DNA of 64,000 bases from Theobroma cacao (GCF_000208745.1 NC_030856.1:10525104-10589103), one strand, 5' to 3'. Counted from the first letter of the stretch, positions 1 through 13,191 are shown. Notes: generated by a model from the letters alone, not told the origin. Numbers and translations: made by a program.

Positions 1-1046
1 CTTATGATAAATGTGGGTATGACTGGTTATTTTTATTATTTAAAGAATATGTGAACTGCTTTGATTTGCCTTGAATGTGTTAAGTGAGCAATGTCATACT
101 GTTGTGATTTTATTGGTGGGTGGATTATAAAGTGGGCACTGCAGTGATGGGGGTTTCGTGAGCCAGCCTAATTAGAGGGGCACGGTTCCCAATTATTGAG
201 CTTACCTCGATTGGAGAGACGCATAGGATAACTCCTGAGGTAAGATTTGAGTACACTTCACGCTAGCCACCACGTGAAAGTGAGACTCATCCAACGCCAA
301 GGAACGGCTGTGTTGTCAGAAGTGAAATGTGTTTGTGTTTGTGTGTGTGATAATAAACAGCCTTGGCGGTCTCAGTGGGATACCTTGACGAAGGTACCCA
401 CGAGAATGATTCTAGCAAGGGCCAATTTTGTGAAATTCATAAGCCGGGGAATTTTGATGAAAAGAAATTGTTTGGTATAGATTGAAACAAATTTTGCGTT
501 ATGAATATTATTGAGATACAATGTTTTTACATTGTCTCCTATTACTCGGCTTTAGATTATTTTGATTATGTCTATCTACTCACTGGGATTTTATAATCTC
601 ACCCCTTCTTCCTATACATTTTTCAGGCTCAGAGTAGGCAGTAGACTGTCAATTGCATCGAGAAGTAAATTTCGGAGTTGCATCCTAGAAAGCAAGGTTA
701 TAGACTTAAACCTTATCAGTTACTTGAGGGCCCACATGTCATTGTAATTTAAATTGCATACTCTAGTTTTCTATATTACAGTATGTATAAATTTATTTTG
801 TTTTTATGTGCAGAAAATTAATTTTTGATGTTTCAAAAATATATATATATATATATATATTGTCTTGCATTAAAATAGATTATTTTAATTAATATTTTTA
901 TTTTATTTTATTATTCAAAAAAAAAAGAGGAGTGGAAAAATTGGTACAAAAGCCTTGCGAGATCTCGAAGGGCATTCGGGGAAAGAATGTCTGTCGAGGC
1001 TTCGCGGCAGTTGTCACGGGCTCGATGGGAGTTCCGGATCGTAATA
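1..1046 (+). mobile_element. 3' part of an LTR (gypsy-like family), left end outside window
   Basis: Positions 120-1046 match 3660-4791 closely in order, including the segment around 'cacgtgaaagtgagactca' and the block 'cagccttggcggtctcagt'. Both copies end in a similar tail (ggagttccggatcgtaata here, ggagttccaggtcgtgaca there). Both are followed by minus-strand copia gag sequence. I therefore read this as the 3' portion of a second LTR of the same family inserted in the same copia element. Its start, target duplication and any internal region lie outside the window. Open reading frames inside it (for example 247-480) are incidental. Confidence 0.65.
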
Positions 1047-1525
1047 AAACTTGTTTAGGAGTATTAAGATTTGGTTTCTTACCTCTCTTGTGATGAGCCT
1101 TGATAACAAGAAAAGCATTGTTGATCTTTTCAGTTTTGATATTTACTTCCTTAGCAACACATCAGTGATGAGATCATTAATGCTCTAAGCCTCATCTTGT
1201 GAGTTGCAAGCAATCACTATGTACCCAAATTTAGAAAAAAAAAAAAGGTGTTCAAGGCTTGATAAACAATACAAGTATTGGGATTAGAAATATCAAGGGC
1301 TTTTAGTTTGGTTTGATAATAGACCATCTTAATGATGTATTCCCTAACTCCCTTTATCCCATCATATTTCATGGAATATAGTCCCTTTAGAAGAGTGCTA
1401 ATTTCGATAGTTAATGACACTTTATATCTTTGGGCTACTATAGTAAACAATTCTCTTGCAATGGTTGTATTAAAGAGTCCACTAAGTAGGTATTTAGGAA
1501 TTGACCTCTTAATAACAAGCAAATA
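1047..1525 (-). mobile_element. copia gag remnant, downstream half (UBN2-type)
   Basis: Minus-strand translation gives a run resembling copia gag: 'LLVIKRSIPKYLL', then 'IARELFTIVAQRYK', then 'LLKGLYSMKYDGIKGVREYI'. These match the usual gag order of a W-S-N-R block, an 'IKxSI' block and the 'M.......SVxEYI' block. The upstream half of the same gag is at 4797-5006, so this is one gag gene split by the LTR at 1526-4791. The frame decays after about 1230 and no complete protein remains. Confidence 0.65.
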
Positions 1526-4500
1526 TGAAATACCCCATACTTTGATATGGTGATAAATAAAGTTGATCGAATGCAAATTGAGGTCAATTAAAATGTTTAG
1601 AAGTGATAAAAGACGAAAGGAGTAGTTTAGGATAAAATATTTCGAAAGTGAGGCATAATAAGGTATTTCGGGTACCAAGGAGACAAGATAAAATTTTTAG
1701 AATAAAATAATATTTTATTAATGAAACAATATTAAAATATTAATATTTAGCCGGATATCAAAATCAGTCAAGAAGAAGGATCATATGGTTGATCCAAGTG
1801 GGGGAGAAGATGACAAGCCCGACTCTATAAAAATATTTATCATGACATACATGTAATGGATAACATGTTTGCATCCTAGAAGAGTCCCGAAAAATTTACA
1901 AAAGTAAGTATTGTACCTAGAGGTACAATAAAGTTGATTTAAGCCTCGAATTAGATCAAATAGAGAATTTACGATGAAATTAAGAATTTTAAAGTCCCAG
2001 AATGGTTTAATATGATGATTCGGAGTTCGAGGATCAATTTGGAGTCAAACCGGAATTTTCGCTATCTAGGGGCAAAATGGTCATTTGCCACTTGGGGACA
2101 AAATGAGAATTTTAGAAAAGATTTTTTTTGGCCCCATTTGACTTATTGGAGTATAATTTGACTTATTGGAGTAAGATTTGAGGTTTAGAAGTGAAAAATT
2201 TTAATTTCGGTATAATTTGGAGTAAAAGGGTAAAATGGTAATTTTACCACCCCAGGGGCAAATTTGTAATTTTCCACCACCAGGACATTTTTCCAGCACA
2301 TGGTCTTCCTTTATCCTCATTTTGACCATTGACTAATTGTGTGGTGGAGATAAAAATGATTAAAATTTTAAAATTTTAAAAATAGACCAATAAAAAAATG
2401 ACATGTGTCATACCTTTATTATTTTATTGTTTCTTATTAAAAAGGCATAAAATCAGCCCATTTTCTTCATATGGCCGGCCAAGCAAGGAAGAGAGAGAAA
2501 GGGAGGAAGAACAAAGGGAAAAACAAAAAAACCTAGGTGGAAAATTCAAAGAAAAAGTGAAGAAATCAAGGAAATAAGCTAGGTAAGTTAGAATTTCTTT
2601 AGTTCTCCTTGATACCTAGCTTACCCATACTTTTGTTCTTGATTTTCATGGTTGAATATTGAGTTATTATGATGAATTCAATTCTGAAAAATGGGTTAGG
2701 AGAGAGAAACTTGTTAGATTAATTTGATTTTAAGTTATATTAGTGTTTTAAGTTAGTTTAGTATATTTAGGAACAAAACAACAAGAAAAGAATTTATTTT
2801 CCTCCATTACCATTATTGGCTGAATTTTCTAGGGGAATATTGGCTGATGATCTTGATGTTTATTTGAGGAATTATGATGAATAATGATGAATTATGAGTC
2901 TAGAAAAATAATGGGAATTTTTGGAGCAAAAATATGAATTTTTACCCATTAGGGGTATTTTCATAATTTGCTACTAGGACTGATAATTTGCACCACACTG
3001 AGGGACATTAAGTCAATTTGGGTGCAATTGAGGTATAGAAACTGAAAAAAATTAATTTGGAATTAAATTGGACGCGTTAGTAATTTAATCGGGTAATAGG
3101 CCGAATTAAGTCAGCACCGCATTTAAGCGGTAGTCGGATAAGTTGCATGTCATATCATGCATATATACCGAGCCTGAATTGATTTTATAATGGTCAAGCA
3201 TTGATGTGGTGAATTATGTATTGTACATTGTGGATAGGTGGTGAGCAAATTACACTGGTAAAAGTACAGAAATTGTGCTTGAAGACTGGGATTAGGAGTA
3301 CATCGACTCCTAGAACTGTGAGTGGACAATTTATCGTCTTAAATATCTAGAGTAATTATACTTGTTTGATGCTTTTATTGAATGGTGAATTTAAATTATA
3401 AAATATTATGTTTTCCAATTAAAATGTTTTTTAATAAAAATGAGATTTATACTGGTTTTGAAATCAAATATTGTTTTGGGAAAATTGAGTATATGGAGAC
3501 TGTGTTGAAATTTATGATTTTATATGTTATTGAAATTGGGGCTTATGACACTATGGTAGCATGATGGCTAAATTTTTGGGGTTGGCATGAAATATATGAA
3601 CAGTTTTGGATTGGTCTCGGTAGACTGGATTAAATTTTATTCGCCATATTATGCTACTGGAATTTTTATGGGTCTGGTGGTATATTAAACGGTCACTGCA
3701 GTGGTGGGGGTTTCCGTGGACTGCCTATGAGAGGGGCACGGTAACTCAATTATATACTTACCTCCGGGGGGAGATGTTGGGTGAAGTATCTCCTGAGGTA
3801 TGATTTGAGTGCACCTCACGTTCGGGCCACCACGTGAGAGTGAGACTCAGCCAACGCCAAGGAACGGCTGTGTGTCAGATGTGAAAACATGTTTATGGGT
3901 ATGGGTCATTGAACAGCCTTGGCGGTCTCAGTGGGATACCTTGACGAAGGTACCCGCGAGAATGATTTTGGCAGGGGCCAAGTTTAAAAAAATTCATAAG
4001 TCGGGGAAATTTTGATGAAAAGAAATTATTTGGTATAGATTGAAACGAATTTTGTGTTATGAACATTATTGAGATATAACGTTTTTATATTGTCTCCATC
4101 TACTCGGCTTTAGATGCTTTTGATGGTAATTGTTTACTCACTGGGATTATTTAATCTCACCCCTCTTCCTATCCATTTTTCAGGCTCAGGACAGTTTGTT
4201 GATAGTTGATTAAGACGAGAATTAATCTCGGAGTTGCATCATAGGAAGTAAGGGTTCGTAGCTCTACACCTTCTTGGTTAGTTGGGGGCCCACGTGTCAC
4301 TGTAAACGAAATTTCATACTTTAATTATCTTTATTACTATATGAATAAATTTATTTTACTCTTACGCTACAAAAGTTATTTTAGGAAGACTTTGAAAATA
4401 TTGTGTTTTAAGAAAATAGAATATTTTATTTAATGTTTTTATTATATTCAAATAGCTATAATTTTACTTTAAACGAATGTTTTAGACTTCAAAATTTAAT

Positions 4501-4791
4501 TTAAATCATGAAATATGTGTTTCCACTTACATATTACATTTTTACGGATTTCGAAGTTTTAAAAAAATGACGAAAATGCCCCTGTGAGCTAGAAAATAAT
4601 ATTTTATTGTTTTGAGTTGGAAACAACTTATGATTTCTTGAAATGCGAGATTTAATAACTATCGCTCACCGGGGAGATGCGAAAGTTGATGCTAAGCCTT
4701 GCGGGGTTTCGATCGGCATTCGGGGTAATGAGTGCTTATCGGGACATCGCAGCGGTTGTCACGGGCCCGATGGGAGTTCCAGGTCGTGACA
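1526..4791 (+). mobile_element. Solo LTR (about 3.27 kb, gypsy-like) with AAATA target duplication
   Basis: The element starts TGAAATACCCCATAC and ends in ...GGTCGTGACA, so it has TG...CA termini. The five bases AAATA precede it (1521-1525) and follow it (4792-4796), which is the target duplication expected of LTR integration. It splits a copia gag reading frame: minus-strand gag runs into the insertion at 4797 and resumes at about 1520. The start pattern 'TG.AA.ACC..GTACCC' resembles plant gypsy LTRs, and the related fragment at 46390-47595 begins TGTAACACCTTGTACCC. No gag or pol was found within it, so it is best read as a solo LTR. The purine-rich stretch near 2480-2560 and the 'ggccggcc' site near 2472 recur in the 46-47.6 kb copy. 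Confidence 0.7.
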
Positions 4792-4796
4792 AAATA

Positions 4797-5976
4797 GAAC
4801 TTATTAGATTTATCCCAAGCTTCAAAAGCTTTCTTTTGCTCCGCAATGCTTTTAGTAGTAGGCTCTACAAGCCTATTGTTATTCAATGCCAAATCTATAT
4901 ATGTCATCTGAATGGTAAATTCAACATCTTTTTTCCAATTCTTAAAGTTTTACCTAGTCAAAATCTCAATGGTGGCCAAGTTGTTATTGACAAAAAATGT
5001 GACTAAAAATTTAAACAATGTAACTTAATTAGAATAAATAGAGTAATTAAAATACTCTAAAACCATAAATGAGTATAACCAAAGAGTCCAAGCACATTAT
5101 CATGTAAACACCTTTAGGTTGAATGCATGACACGTAAATAGGACTCTTTCAAATAAAAATGGTTATGAGAATATAACACAGCCTTCGTAACTTACCACCT
5201 TTAGGTGAATAAATTACTAGGACTAGCCAATCCCCAATCACAAATGCTTTTATGTGTTACCCTCTAATTTTAATATAAAAACAGCACCTTTAGGCAAATG
5301 AATGTACACTAAAATCAGAGACATCCCTCAAACATATGGGGATGATAATTCCACAACACTAGCCAATTGGCCACTTTAGTGATTACGAATTAACTAGTAT
5401 AAATGAAATTTATCCCATAACAAGATATTCTTTATATTACCCATATAAATTTATGATATGATTTTATTTACTTTATCAAGACTTTAATGAGTGTGGGGCA
5501 TTATACTCTAAAATCATATCTATAAATGTAACATAACCATATAGGATATTCAGTCATTAAATCTTTCATCTATGTCACAAATAAAGTTGTTACATTGAAA
5601 CAAGCTGAAAAATATCACTTTATATGGTTTTAATTATTCAATTTTGTACTCTATAACTTTATTCTGAGAACACATAAATATCTAAGACAAGTACATGCTA
5701 CTTTCAACTCAAACATATGCATATTATTTTTCTATCATATTTATTCTAGAAATATCTCACCAAAATATCTATAATAATCATTTACATGCACATAAATATA
5801 AATACTAAAAGTGCATTAAAATTCAGAAAAATAGCACAAAATGTAGTGTTGGGAGAGTGCAGGGGAATAGCCAACATTTTTGAAAAAAAAATATGGGTTT
5901 AAAATTTATTCTAAATCACATAAATTAATGTTTAGTTAGATCCTAAATTCAAACTATGGTAGGCTTTGATATCAAT
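4797..5976 (-). mobile_element. copia 5' region: primer site, leader and N-terminal gag
   Basis: Reading the minus strand, the LTR (5977-6542) is followed immediately by TTGATATCAAAGCC (about 5962-5976). This resembles the TTGGTATCAGAGC primer-binding site of plant copia elements. After a long AU-rich leader with no readable frame, gag begins near 5006. Recognisable blocks are 'NNNLATIEILTR', then 'NFKNWKKDVEFTIQMTYIDL', then 'AEQKKAFEAWDKSNKF'. One stop codon interrupts the first part. The frame stops at the solo LTR at 4791 and continues at 1520 downwards. Gag would package the element RNA; this copy is dead. Confidence 0.65.
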
Positions 5977-6542
5977 TGATAAAAAAGTTTCTATATAAAT
6001 AAGGTTATACAAATCCAAGATTTACCATAATAAAAATTTAGAACACAAAGCGTACCTAATTTCTGATCTATGGTTTGACAACGAAAATAATATTGACCAG
6101 ATTGACTACTAGTCTTCAATGCACTAAGATTTTCCTCTCTTTTTCCTTATAACTCTCTAGTGGGTGAGATCTTTATGTTTTGAATGATAGGAGAAGGAAC
6201 CTAGCCTTTCCTTTATATGGTGAATCCCTAGTCCCAACTATTTTAGGAGATAGGGTTTCCTGTAGGCCTACACTCTAATTCCACATCTTACACATTAATT
6301 CCACATTTATTGCATTCATGCATCACTATTTCATACATGGACCGACAACTTCATGTATCACTATTGCATATATGAATCAACAAATTCTTCTATCTGTGCT
6401 ACATACATGAATAATCAGATCCAATTATAGAATATAATTAAGTGTCACTTTATCAAGACCAAATAAGTTTAGCTTATTTTACAAAAGACAAAATAAATAT
6501 AAATAATGTAAGTTCATAATTCTGTATTGAGAAAATCTAACA
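5977..6542 (-). mobile_element. copia 5' LTR (566 bp)
   Basis: On the minus strand it starts TGTTAGATTTTCTC at 6542 and ends ...TTTTTTATCA at 5977, directly before a copia-like primer-binding site. TG...CA termini, length and position fit an intact copia LTR. It lies about 250 bp beyond the stop codon of the NTF2-like gene, so it sits in or next to that gene's 3' untranslated region. Confidence 0.6.
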
Positions 6543-6789
6543 ACAATTGTAGTTCAGATTGCACATGAACATCACATGCCTTATCGAATAGCTGAAGCAT
6601 GAAGCTGTGTGGGTCAAATCCATGAGTATCGATTGCATAAAACGATTTTTATGCAAAAAAAATTATTTAAAGTATAGATATATCTCAACAAATACAAACT
6701 CTAGGAAACAAACGCAACAAAATTAACCCAAAGGACAGTTGAGATGCTGTTGATTGAATGTCCACACTCCATATATAACATAGCTTCCT

Positions 6790-9700
6790 TCATAGCTGGT
6801 CTTCCAACTGAGGAAACTGTTGCAACAGCCACATTACACCCTTCATAGCTGCCTGTATATTATATTCAAAATTAACCAATTAATTAAATAACAAGTCTAA
6901 AAATCTTATTTTCAAAGTTAGAAGCAAAACTTGATGCAATTTTAAGATTTTAAGCTTTATTATATATATATATATATATAGTCGCCCTATTTNNNNNNNN
7001 NNNNNNNNNNNNNNNNNNNNNNNNNNNNNNNNNNNNNNNNNNNNNNNNNNNNNNNNNNNNNNNNNNNNNNNNNNNNNNNNNNNNNNNNNNNNNNNNNNNN
7101 NNNNNNNNNNNNNNNNNNNNNNNNNNNNNNNNNNNNNNNNNNNNNNNNNNNNNNNNNNNNNNNNNNNNNNNNNNNNNNNNNNNNNNNNNNNNNNNNNNNN
7201 NNNNNNNNNNNNNNNNNNNNNNNNNNNNNNNNNNNNNNNNNNNNNNNNNNNNNNNNNNNNNNNNNNNNNNNNNNNNNNNNNNNGATGCAATTTTAAGTAT
7301 TTTAAGTCTTTATTATATATATATATATATATAGTGCCCATTTGGCCTAATTTTTTTTCACCTTGTCTATCTCTTAAAAGTAGAAATCAAGCTAAATAAA
7401 GATTTTGGGAAGCTCTTGAAAAAAAAAAAGCTTTTTTTAAAGAATAAAATTTAAAAAAAAAGTTTCTCTTCTCTTTTTTTAAAAACATGGCTCCTTTTCA
7501 AGAGAATTTTTTGTTTTTGTTTCAAAAATGTCCTCATTCATTAAAAATAAACCCAACATTATCCATTTCTATTTTTATATGATTTATTATTAATTATAAA
7601 TTTTATGTTATATAAAAATATTTTTTATATTTCTAAAAATTTGTTTTAAATAAATAAAAAAATAAAGTTAACTTTTTTTCCATTGTGAACAAAGGAGTTT
7701 GTGATTAATAGAAATTTATTTATGAAATACCTTTTATAGTAATTTTGATCAAAATTAAAACTTATATAAATTATTTTATCAAACAGTTTATCTATAAAAA
7801 AAAAAGCTTATAAAAGTAAATTTACCAAACAAATTTAACTTAATTTAAAAACTATTACTTTTCATAAGCTATTACTTTTCATAAAAACTTTATAATAGCT
7901 TTTAAATTAAAAAAATAAAACCAAACAAGCTCATAGTTTTATTTCCTTGTTATTTGTTCTTATTAATTTGATTCATAATTTTATCAAGACTCTACTTTGT
8001 TACAGCCTGACTGATATTTGGCGTTTCTACTTATCTTGTTGTTTAAAAGGTTATGCATGTAATGGGTAGGGACGTAGGGTAATTTACATACCAAACCTGC
8101 CTCCCCAAGCTTGATTGAAGGTTCAGCAACATCTCGTCCATAACTGTTCAACAGGGAAATAATTTAATCTCTTGGACTATTACTAACATCGTTACAATCT
8201 CACCTAAAAAGAAGAATAAGAAATTATATATATAATATTTATTACATAAAAATTAAATACAAGATGGACTGAAATTTGATGGCTGATAAAATAGGTCCTC
8301 AAACACGATGACATGACTAATGATGCCATAGTTGAGCTCGTAGAATAAAATGATTATTCTATAACTATAAAATATGATACACATAATTATTATGTAATTT
8401 GGTTCATAAAATAGAATAAGATAAGAATTATTATATATGACTCATTTTGATATTTAGTTAGAAAAAATAACGTTAGAATGGCAAAAGAATATGTGATAAA
8501 AAAACAAAAATATCTTTTATTATAATATTAATTTTTAATTTAAAATATTTATTTTTTATAATTTATTAATAATATTAATATTTTTTTTTCACAGCTTTAA
8601 TATGATTATTTATTTTTACTTTCTTTTATTTTAAAAATATTAATAATTTAAAGTTTATTTAAAATATTAATAAATTATAAGCTATTTTCAGAGCTTAAGA
8701 CTGCATGAGGTTGGATTTAATAAGTTCCAGTTCGTGATATTTGGTATGAGAGTAAACCCAGCAAACCTAAATCTTTACTGATGTAGGGCTCTCATGAGAG
8801 ATATAAGGGTCGATGTAAACTCAGACTAATGTAAGAGTCTCTTCCCTCTACGGGTAAAGAGCTAGTGCAACGAGAGTATTGCACAATTTGATGGGGTAGA
8901 ATGTCATGGATTCCACATCAATAAGAGATGGGGTGGATCTTGGGAGTCTAAACGTAGATCTTCCATCACCTATCAAGTATGTTTTTTGGACTAAAAACGT
9001 GGGCTTATGATTTATAGACTTATTTAAACTCTATTTTCAAATTTAAGACTATATAAAGTTAGGTTTAAATTCCGATCCATAACACTCGAAATAACTAATA
9101 CCTAAAGGGTTAGTGTTAATTATTTTATGTTTCTATGAAATAACTATTTTGAGGAATGACTATTTCATATTGCAAATATAAACCAAATGAAATAATAACG
9201 GTCACCTTAGACATGAGGCAGTAATGGGACAAATGTATATTTTTCAGCCCATCTAGCACTTTTCGTAATTAGACTAGAAACGAAAAATTCAAAATTCGAC
9301 TTCTATTTTACTTGTGGGTAGATGTAACCACAATTGAAGCAATGCCAAAGTCAAGAAATTAGTAGTACTATATGTAAGAGCAGGAGAGAAATTATAATAT
9401 ACTAGTTTGTTGCCCGTGTAATGCTCTCGAAACGGTAAATTTTTTTTTTTTTAAATTGAGTTGAGAATAGTTTGTGAAATAGATATGAAATATAATTATA
9501 TTATCATATCTAATTGTTGATGCACATTGACATGTACAAATATTATTTTACAAAATTATGAACTACTGTTATTCTAGTCACCCATTACTTGTATTTTTTT
9601 TATCAATTTTTATATAATATCATGTCTTAAATATATTTTTAATGTTATATATTTTATTTTTTTTTTATTTTTCATTATAAAACTTATATATTTTATTTTC

Positions 9701-12700
9701 ATTTCTTAATATAATTTTTTTATATTATATATTTTATTTTAATTTTTTTTCGTTTAAAAGATAATATAAATTTTATTAACAATTATCATGACTACTGAGA
9801 ATAATAAAAAGACTCATTGAAATACATATGAAAAAATAAATTATAGTATTATAAAATGTTTTTAACAAAGTAACAAAGTTGAACGGTAAAATTGTTGTTA
9901 ACAATATTGCAGAGTGTAATACAATTTAATTGCATTGGTTTTAGACTTCAATCATATTACATTCATTGACTGTAATGTAATTCATTACAATCTTACATTG
10001 CAGTAGTCTATTACAAAATAAACACTACAATGTAATTTAATTGCATACATTACAGGGAATGTGCTCCTACTTTTCTCATACCAAACGCTACCTTATAGTA
10101 TATTTGATGCATAAAGATTTGAATTGCTCCTAATCATGTTATAGGGTAATCCTTGAACCACATAATTCTGCAACTATTGAAGGAGGAATTTCACGTGGGC
10201 AAAAGTCAACTTGTTAAAGATGTTAAGAAAATTACTCAAAAAATAATAAAGATAAATTTTAAAAAATCAAATAAATATAAAAATTTACGTAATGTTATTG
10301 AAAAATAAAAATACAATAACAACCTCTTTCAATGGTTTTTCAAATAAACCAACCTAACTTCTTGTACTCTCTCATTAGTTTCATAAGACACTCCCTCTCA
10401 CCTTATCTAACTCCACCTCAAGCAAAAGGCATATAGTTCCAAGGTGTTCTACTCAATTTCTAAAGCCTAAAGATTCATACTTCTATAATATAAAAGATCA
10501 AAGTAGAATAAGATAATTAAGACTCAATGAGAAATAAGAAGTTTAAAAATTGTAAAACTATGTACTCAATGTTATTCACAGATTAGATTCATAATTAAAT
10601 AAGATATTGAATTTTAGGTAATCCAAACTCAACAAAAGAAATAAAACATAATGAGGACCAGACCTTCAAAGCCTGAAATTCAACTTTTGAAATTGAGCAT
10701 TTGACAAAAAGGAAAAAATCTCCATTGCGACGTAGAAAATTTCATTAGAGTTCTAGAAACTCCGGGAAAATTTGAGCTCACTCTTCCATATATTCAATTA
10801 CACCATGATGCCTGTATTTTGGAAAATTGTTTTGAAAATGAAATAAAACTATTTTCATGGCATAGCGAAACAAACACCTGATGATATTCAACAGCCAAAA
10901 CCCAATTTGTAGAGTCACGGTCAGAATTTTGGAACGGATGAACTTATTTGACAAGGATATTTGACCAATCCCTGCATAAATTATTGGTTACCAACATTTT
11001 CTCAACCTTTATAAAATTTGTGGTTGACATGACTTTTGGCATCTAGTGCCCTGGTCAAAATATAACTCCTGCTTCTAATCTTTTGACATATGACTAATCT
11101 CAAACGACTAATTAGATACTTGCCAGTTTCATCAAAATCTTGCCATTGCCCGCAAAAGATTTAAGAAACAGAAAAATCCTCTGAGCAAAATACACACAAA
11201 AAAATTAAAGTAATTAATAAGTAATAAAACTCAGCATCAGGCATGAACATGAAGATTTGTGTTATACAAGCTACAATCGAAATCCTAATACATGTAAAAA
11301 TATTCTAAACAAATGATTTAACAATAAACGGAGAAAGAGAACTGACTNTTAATATTTAAATGATTAATTATTAATATTTTAATTAAATTCTAGATTATTA
11401 ATATTTAAAAAATCTAATAAAAATAAAATGTCACATAAATAATAAAGGGTGTTTTTGTCTTTTTATTTTTTATTCCTTTCTTATTCCAAAATTATTGTTA
11501 CCAACCAAACACTACAATAAGTCATAATAATTATTTCTGTCCTATTCCCTTTGTCATACCAAACTAAGTAATAACTATTCTATTCTATTCTCACCTCATT
11601 TTATTTTCACATAATAACTATTCTATTTCATTTCTATCTATTTCGCCAACCAAACGTACCATAAGTGTATGAAATATGAGTTATCGACCAGGCATTTGGT
11701 TTTCCAAGTGAGGTGGGAACGGAGTTGGTGGCTCAAAGCAATGTGGCTTGTGGCTGGGGCTTTCTCTATATCTTTGCCAAGTGTCAAGCAAAGAAGGCCT
11801 TTGAGTTCCTCTTTATATATACTAGATTATGTTCCGTGCGTTGCACGTGGTTTCTTTCTATTTGTTTTTTTTTTCCTCTCTTACTTTTTTTTTTTCTTAT
11901 ACCTTTCATGTGGTTAAATGAGAAAACTCTTTTTGATCTTTTTTTTATTATATATATATATATATATATAGATATTGTTGTGTATTACCACCATAAAATC
12001 TTTGTATTATAATTTGGTAATTGGTTAATGACCAATCACTGATCATACAAGCACTCAACCCATTTAAGTCAGCAATCCATATATGTTTCCCTTACGCAAC
12101 TAGCTGTATTCAAATATTCCAATCATTCAAAATAAAAAAATTATAAAATAAAATAGAAAAAGAAGAAGAAATCACTTACATTATTTGTCTTATGCCATCT
12201 ACCATTTGTAGTCGATAAAAACTGCAACCTTTGCTGTAAGGAAAAACCTTTCCCTTCCATTCTAATAAATTATGTTAATTCAATTAATATACCAAAAACA
12301 AAAAAAAATAAAAGTCTTAAATGGAAATTCAAAAATGGTCCAGTGCTAACATACCAAAATGCCATGCAACTCCAACAGTAGATGACTCCTCATTAGACGC
12401 GATATCATCAATAACAAGTTGGAGGTCCATGCTCATGGAATCAACGAAACTTTTGTAGGCTTCTAGGAATGCCTAATCCATTTATATATAATTGTAATTT
12501 TCGTATCAGGCAATTGAAAAAAAAAATTAAACTAAAGAAAGAAATGAAACCAGAGGAAATTTATATATAACCCGACCAGCCTTTAGTAGTATTTAATTTT
12601 TATTTCTTTATTTTTGATACATAGTATATTTTTTTTCTTTTTACAGATAAAAAATACATTTAAATACAGAATAAATAATATTGCTGTTAATTTTGACAGA

Positions 12701-13139
12701 AAAGGGAGGATTAATGTTCTATTTGTTCAATATTTACAAAGCAAAAAAAACAACAAAAGCAAATAATTCTTTTACTACGTACCTTGCGACCGACGAAGGG
12801 ACGAGGAAACATAAGATCCTCATACACACATTTCTCGGCAATGAAGAGCTCTACGGACGCGAGATCATGGCTATTAATTCCTGCGTAGAAACTCCTAATA
12901 ACTTCCACTGCACCCTGCGATCCCGGCGAAACGGTAGCTGGCGGATGATTTTCCACCGCCGAGGAAGATGAAGAGACCTTGATCATCAAGGTGTGGGGCA
13001 TCCATTTTCTTTTCCTTCTTATGCAGGGAATAAATTTATTGGCAAGGAGCTTTGTTGAGCAGGGAGTAGTTTTGTGGAGATGAAGGAGAGTGGGCGGTGG
13101 GGAAGGGAGGGGAATAATTCTAGAGTTAATAAGCAGCAT
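6790..13139 (-). CDS. NTF2-like / SnoaL-like family protein, possibly plastid-targeted (five exons)
   Basis: Coding exons on the minus strand, in order: 13139-12783, 12472-12355, 12261-12180, 8143-8092, 6852-6790. All introns are GT-AG, phases agree, and the sum (672 nt) gives 223 aa plus stop. Residues 1 to about 55 are basic and rich in Ser, Pro and Leu, like a chloroplast transit peptide; this is inference. The conserved part starts near residue 75: 'SAVEVIRSFY'-like 'GAVEVIRSFYAGINSHDLAS', then 'CVYEDLMFPRPFVGRK', 'DLQLVIDDIA', 'GVAWHFEWKGK', 'SKGCSFYRL', 'QIIYGRD', and a C-terminal 'WLLQQFPQL'. This order is typical of a plant NTF2-like family with an SnoaL-type cone fold. Biochemical role and ligand are not known to me. 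The ATG at 13139 sits about 55 bases below a TATA-like element. Intron 3 is 4.0 kb and intron 4 holds the assembly gap, both loaded with repeats. Confidence 0.85.
6993..7283. other. Assembly gap (291 N) flanked by near-identical sequence
   Basis: The 60 or so bases left of the gap (about 6930-6992: 'gatgcaattttaagatttta', then a TA run, then 'agtcgccctattt') recur on its right side (7284-7345: 'gatgcaattttaagtatttt', TA run, 'agtgcccatttgg'). The gap lies in intron 4 of the NTF2-like gene and does not touch an exon. Confidence 0.95.
7334..7940. repeat. Possible MITE in NTF2-like intron 4
   Basis: The ends are loosely inverted: 'gcccatttggcctaattttt' on the left, and on the right 'ataaaaccaaacaagctcat', whose complement reads 'atgagcttgtttggttttat'. 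The interior is A/T-rich with 'agctttt' and 'aaaagct' runs, as in hAT-type MITEs. No convincing target duplication was found. Confidence 0.35.
8330..9250. repeat. AT-rich repeat sequence in NTF2-like intron 3, including a TRIM-like stretch
   Basis: 8330-8690 is AT-rich and looks MITE-like. 8694-9085 holds 'ttggtatgagagt' (near 8742) and 'ttccacatcaataagagatg' (near 8910), patterns often seen in small terminal-repeat retrotransposons. The phrase 'aagact...ggtt(g)gattt/gttt' recurs at both ends of this stretch. Boundaries are not defined. Confidence 0.3.
9251..11820. other. NTF2-like intron 3, no gene recognised
   Basis: AT-rich intron sequence. 9890-10090 carries repeated 'tgtaatgtaattcattacaa'-type words. 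11350-11670 has 'ccaaccaaac' and 'ttattcc' words typical of MITE arms. A single N is at 11348. A possible degenerate Helitron-type end (ctagt preceded by a cccgtg-rich stretch on the minus strand) is at 9401-9425. No coding exon was seen. Confidence 0.5.
11822..11972 (-). mobile_element. Helitron-like mini-element C
   Basis: On the minus strand it starts TCTATATATAT (11972) and ends with a short palindrome (cacgtgcaacgcacgg), eight bases, then CTAG (11822). It is preceded by A and followed by T. These are the marks of Helitrons: 5' TC, 3' hairpin plus CTRR, insertion between A and T. It lies in intron 3 of the NTF2-like gene. It carries no coding sequence. Confidence 0.5.
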
Positions 13140-13191
13140 GCTTGTTGACTTTAGGATTGGATGAGTCTGGGTATGTCTGAACTCGGGATGA

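Noticed and set aside
6880..7341. A 153-codon frame across the gap
   Set aside because: It is formed by Ns and TA repeats.
11669..12012. Frames with Phe-rich ends in the NTF2-like intron 3
   Set aside because: They run through T-tracts and a TA repeat within the Helitron-like element; no known motif.
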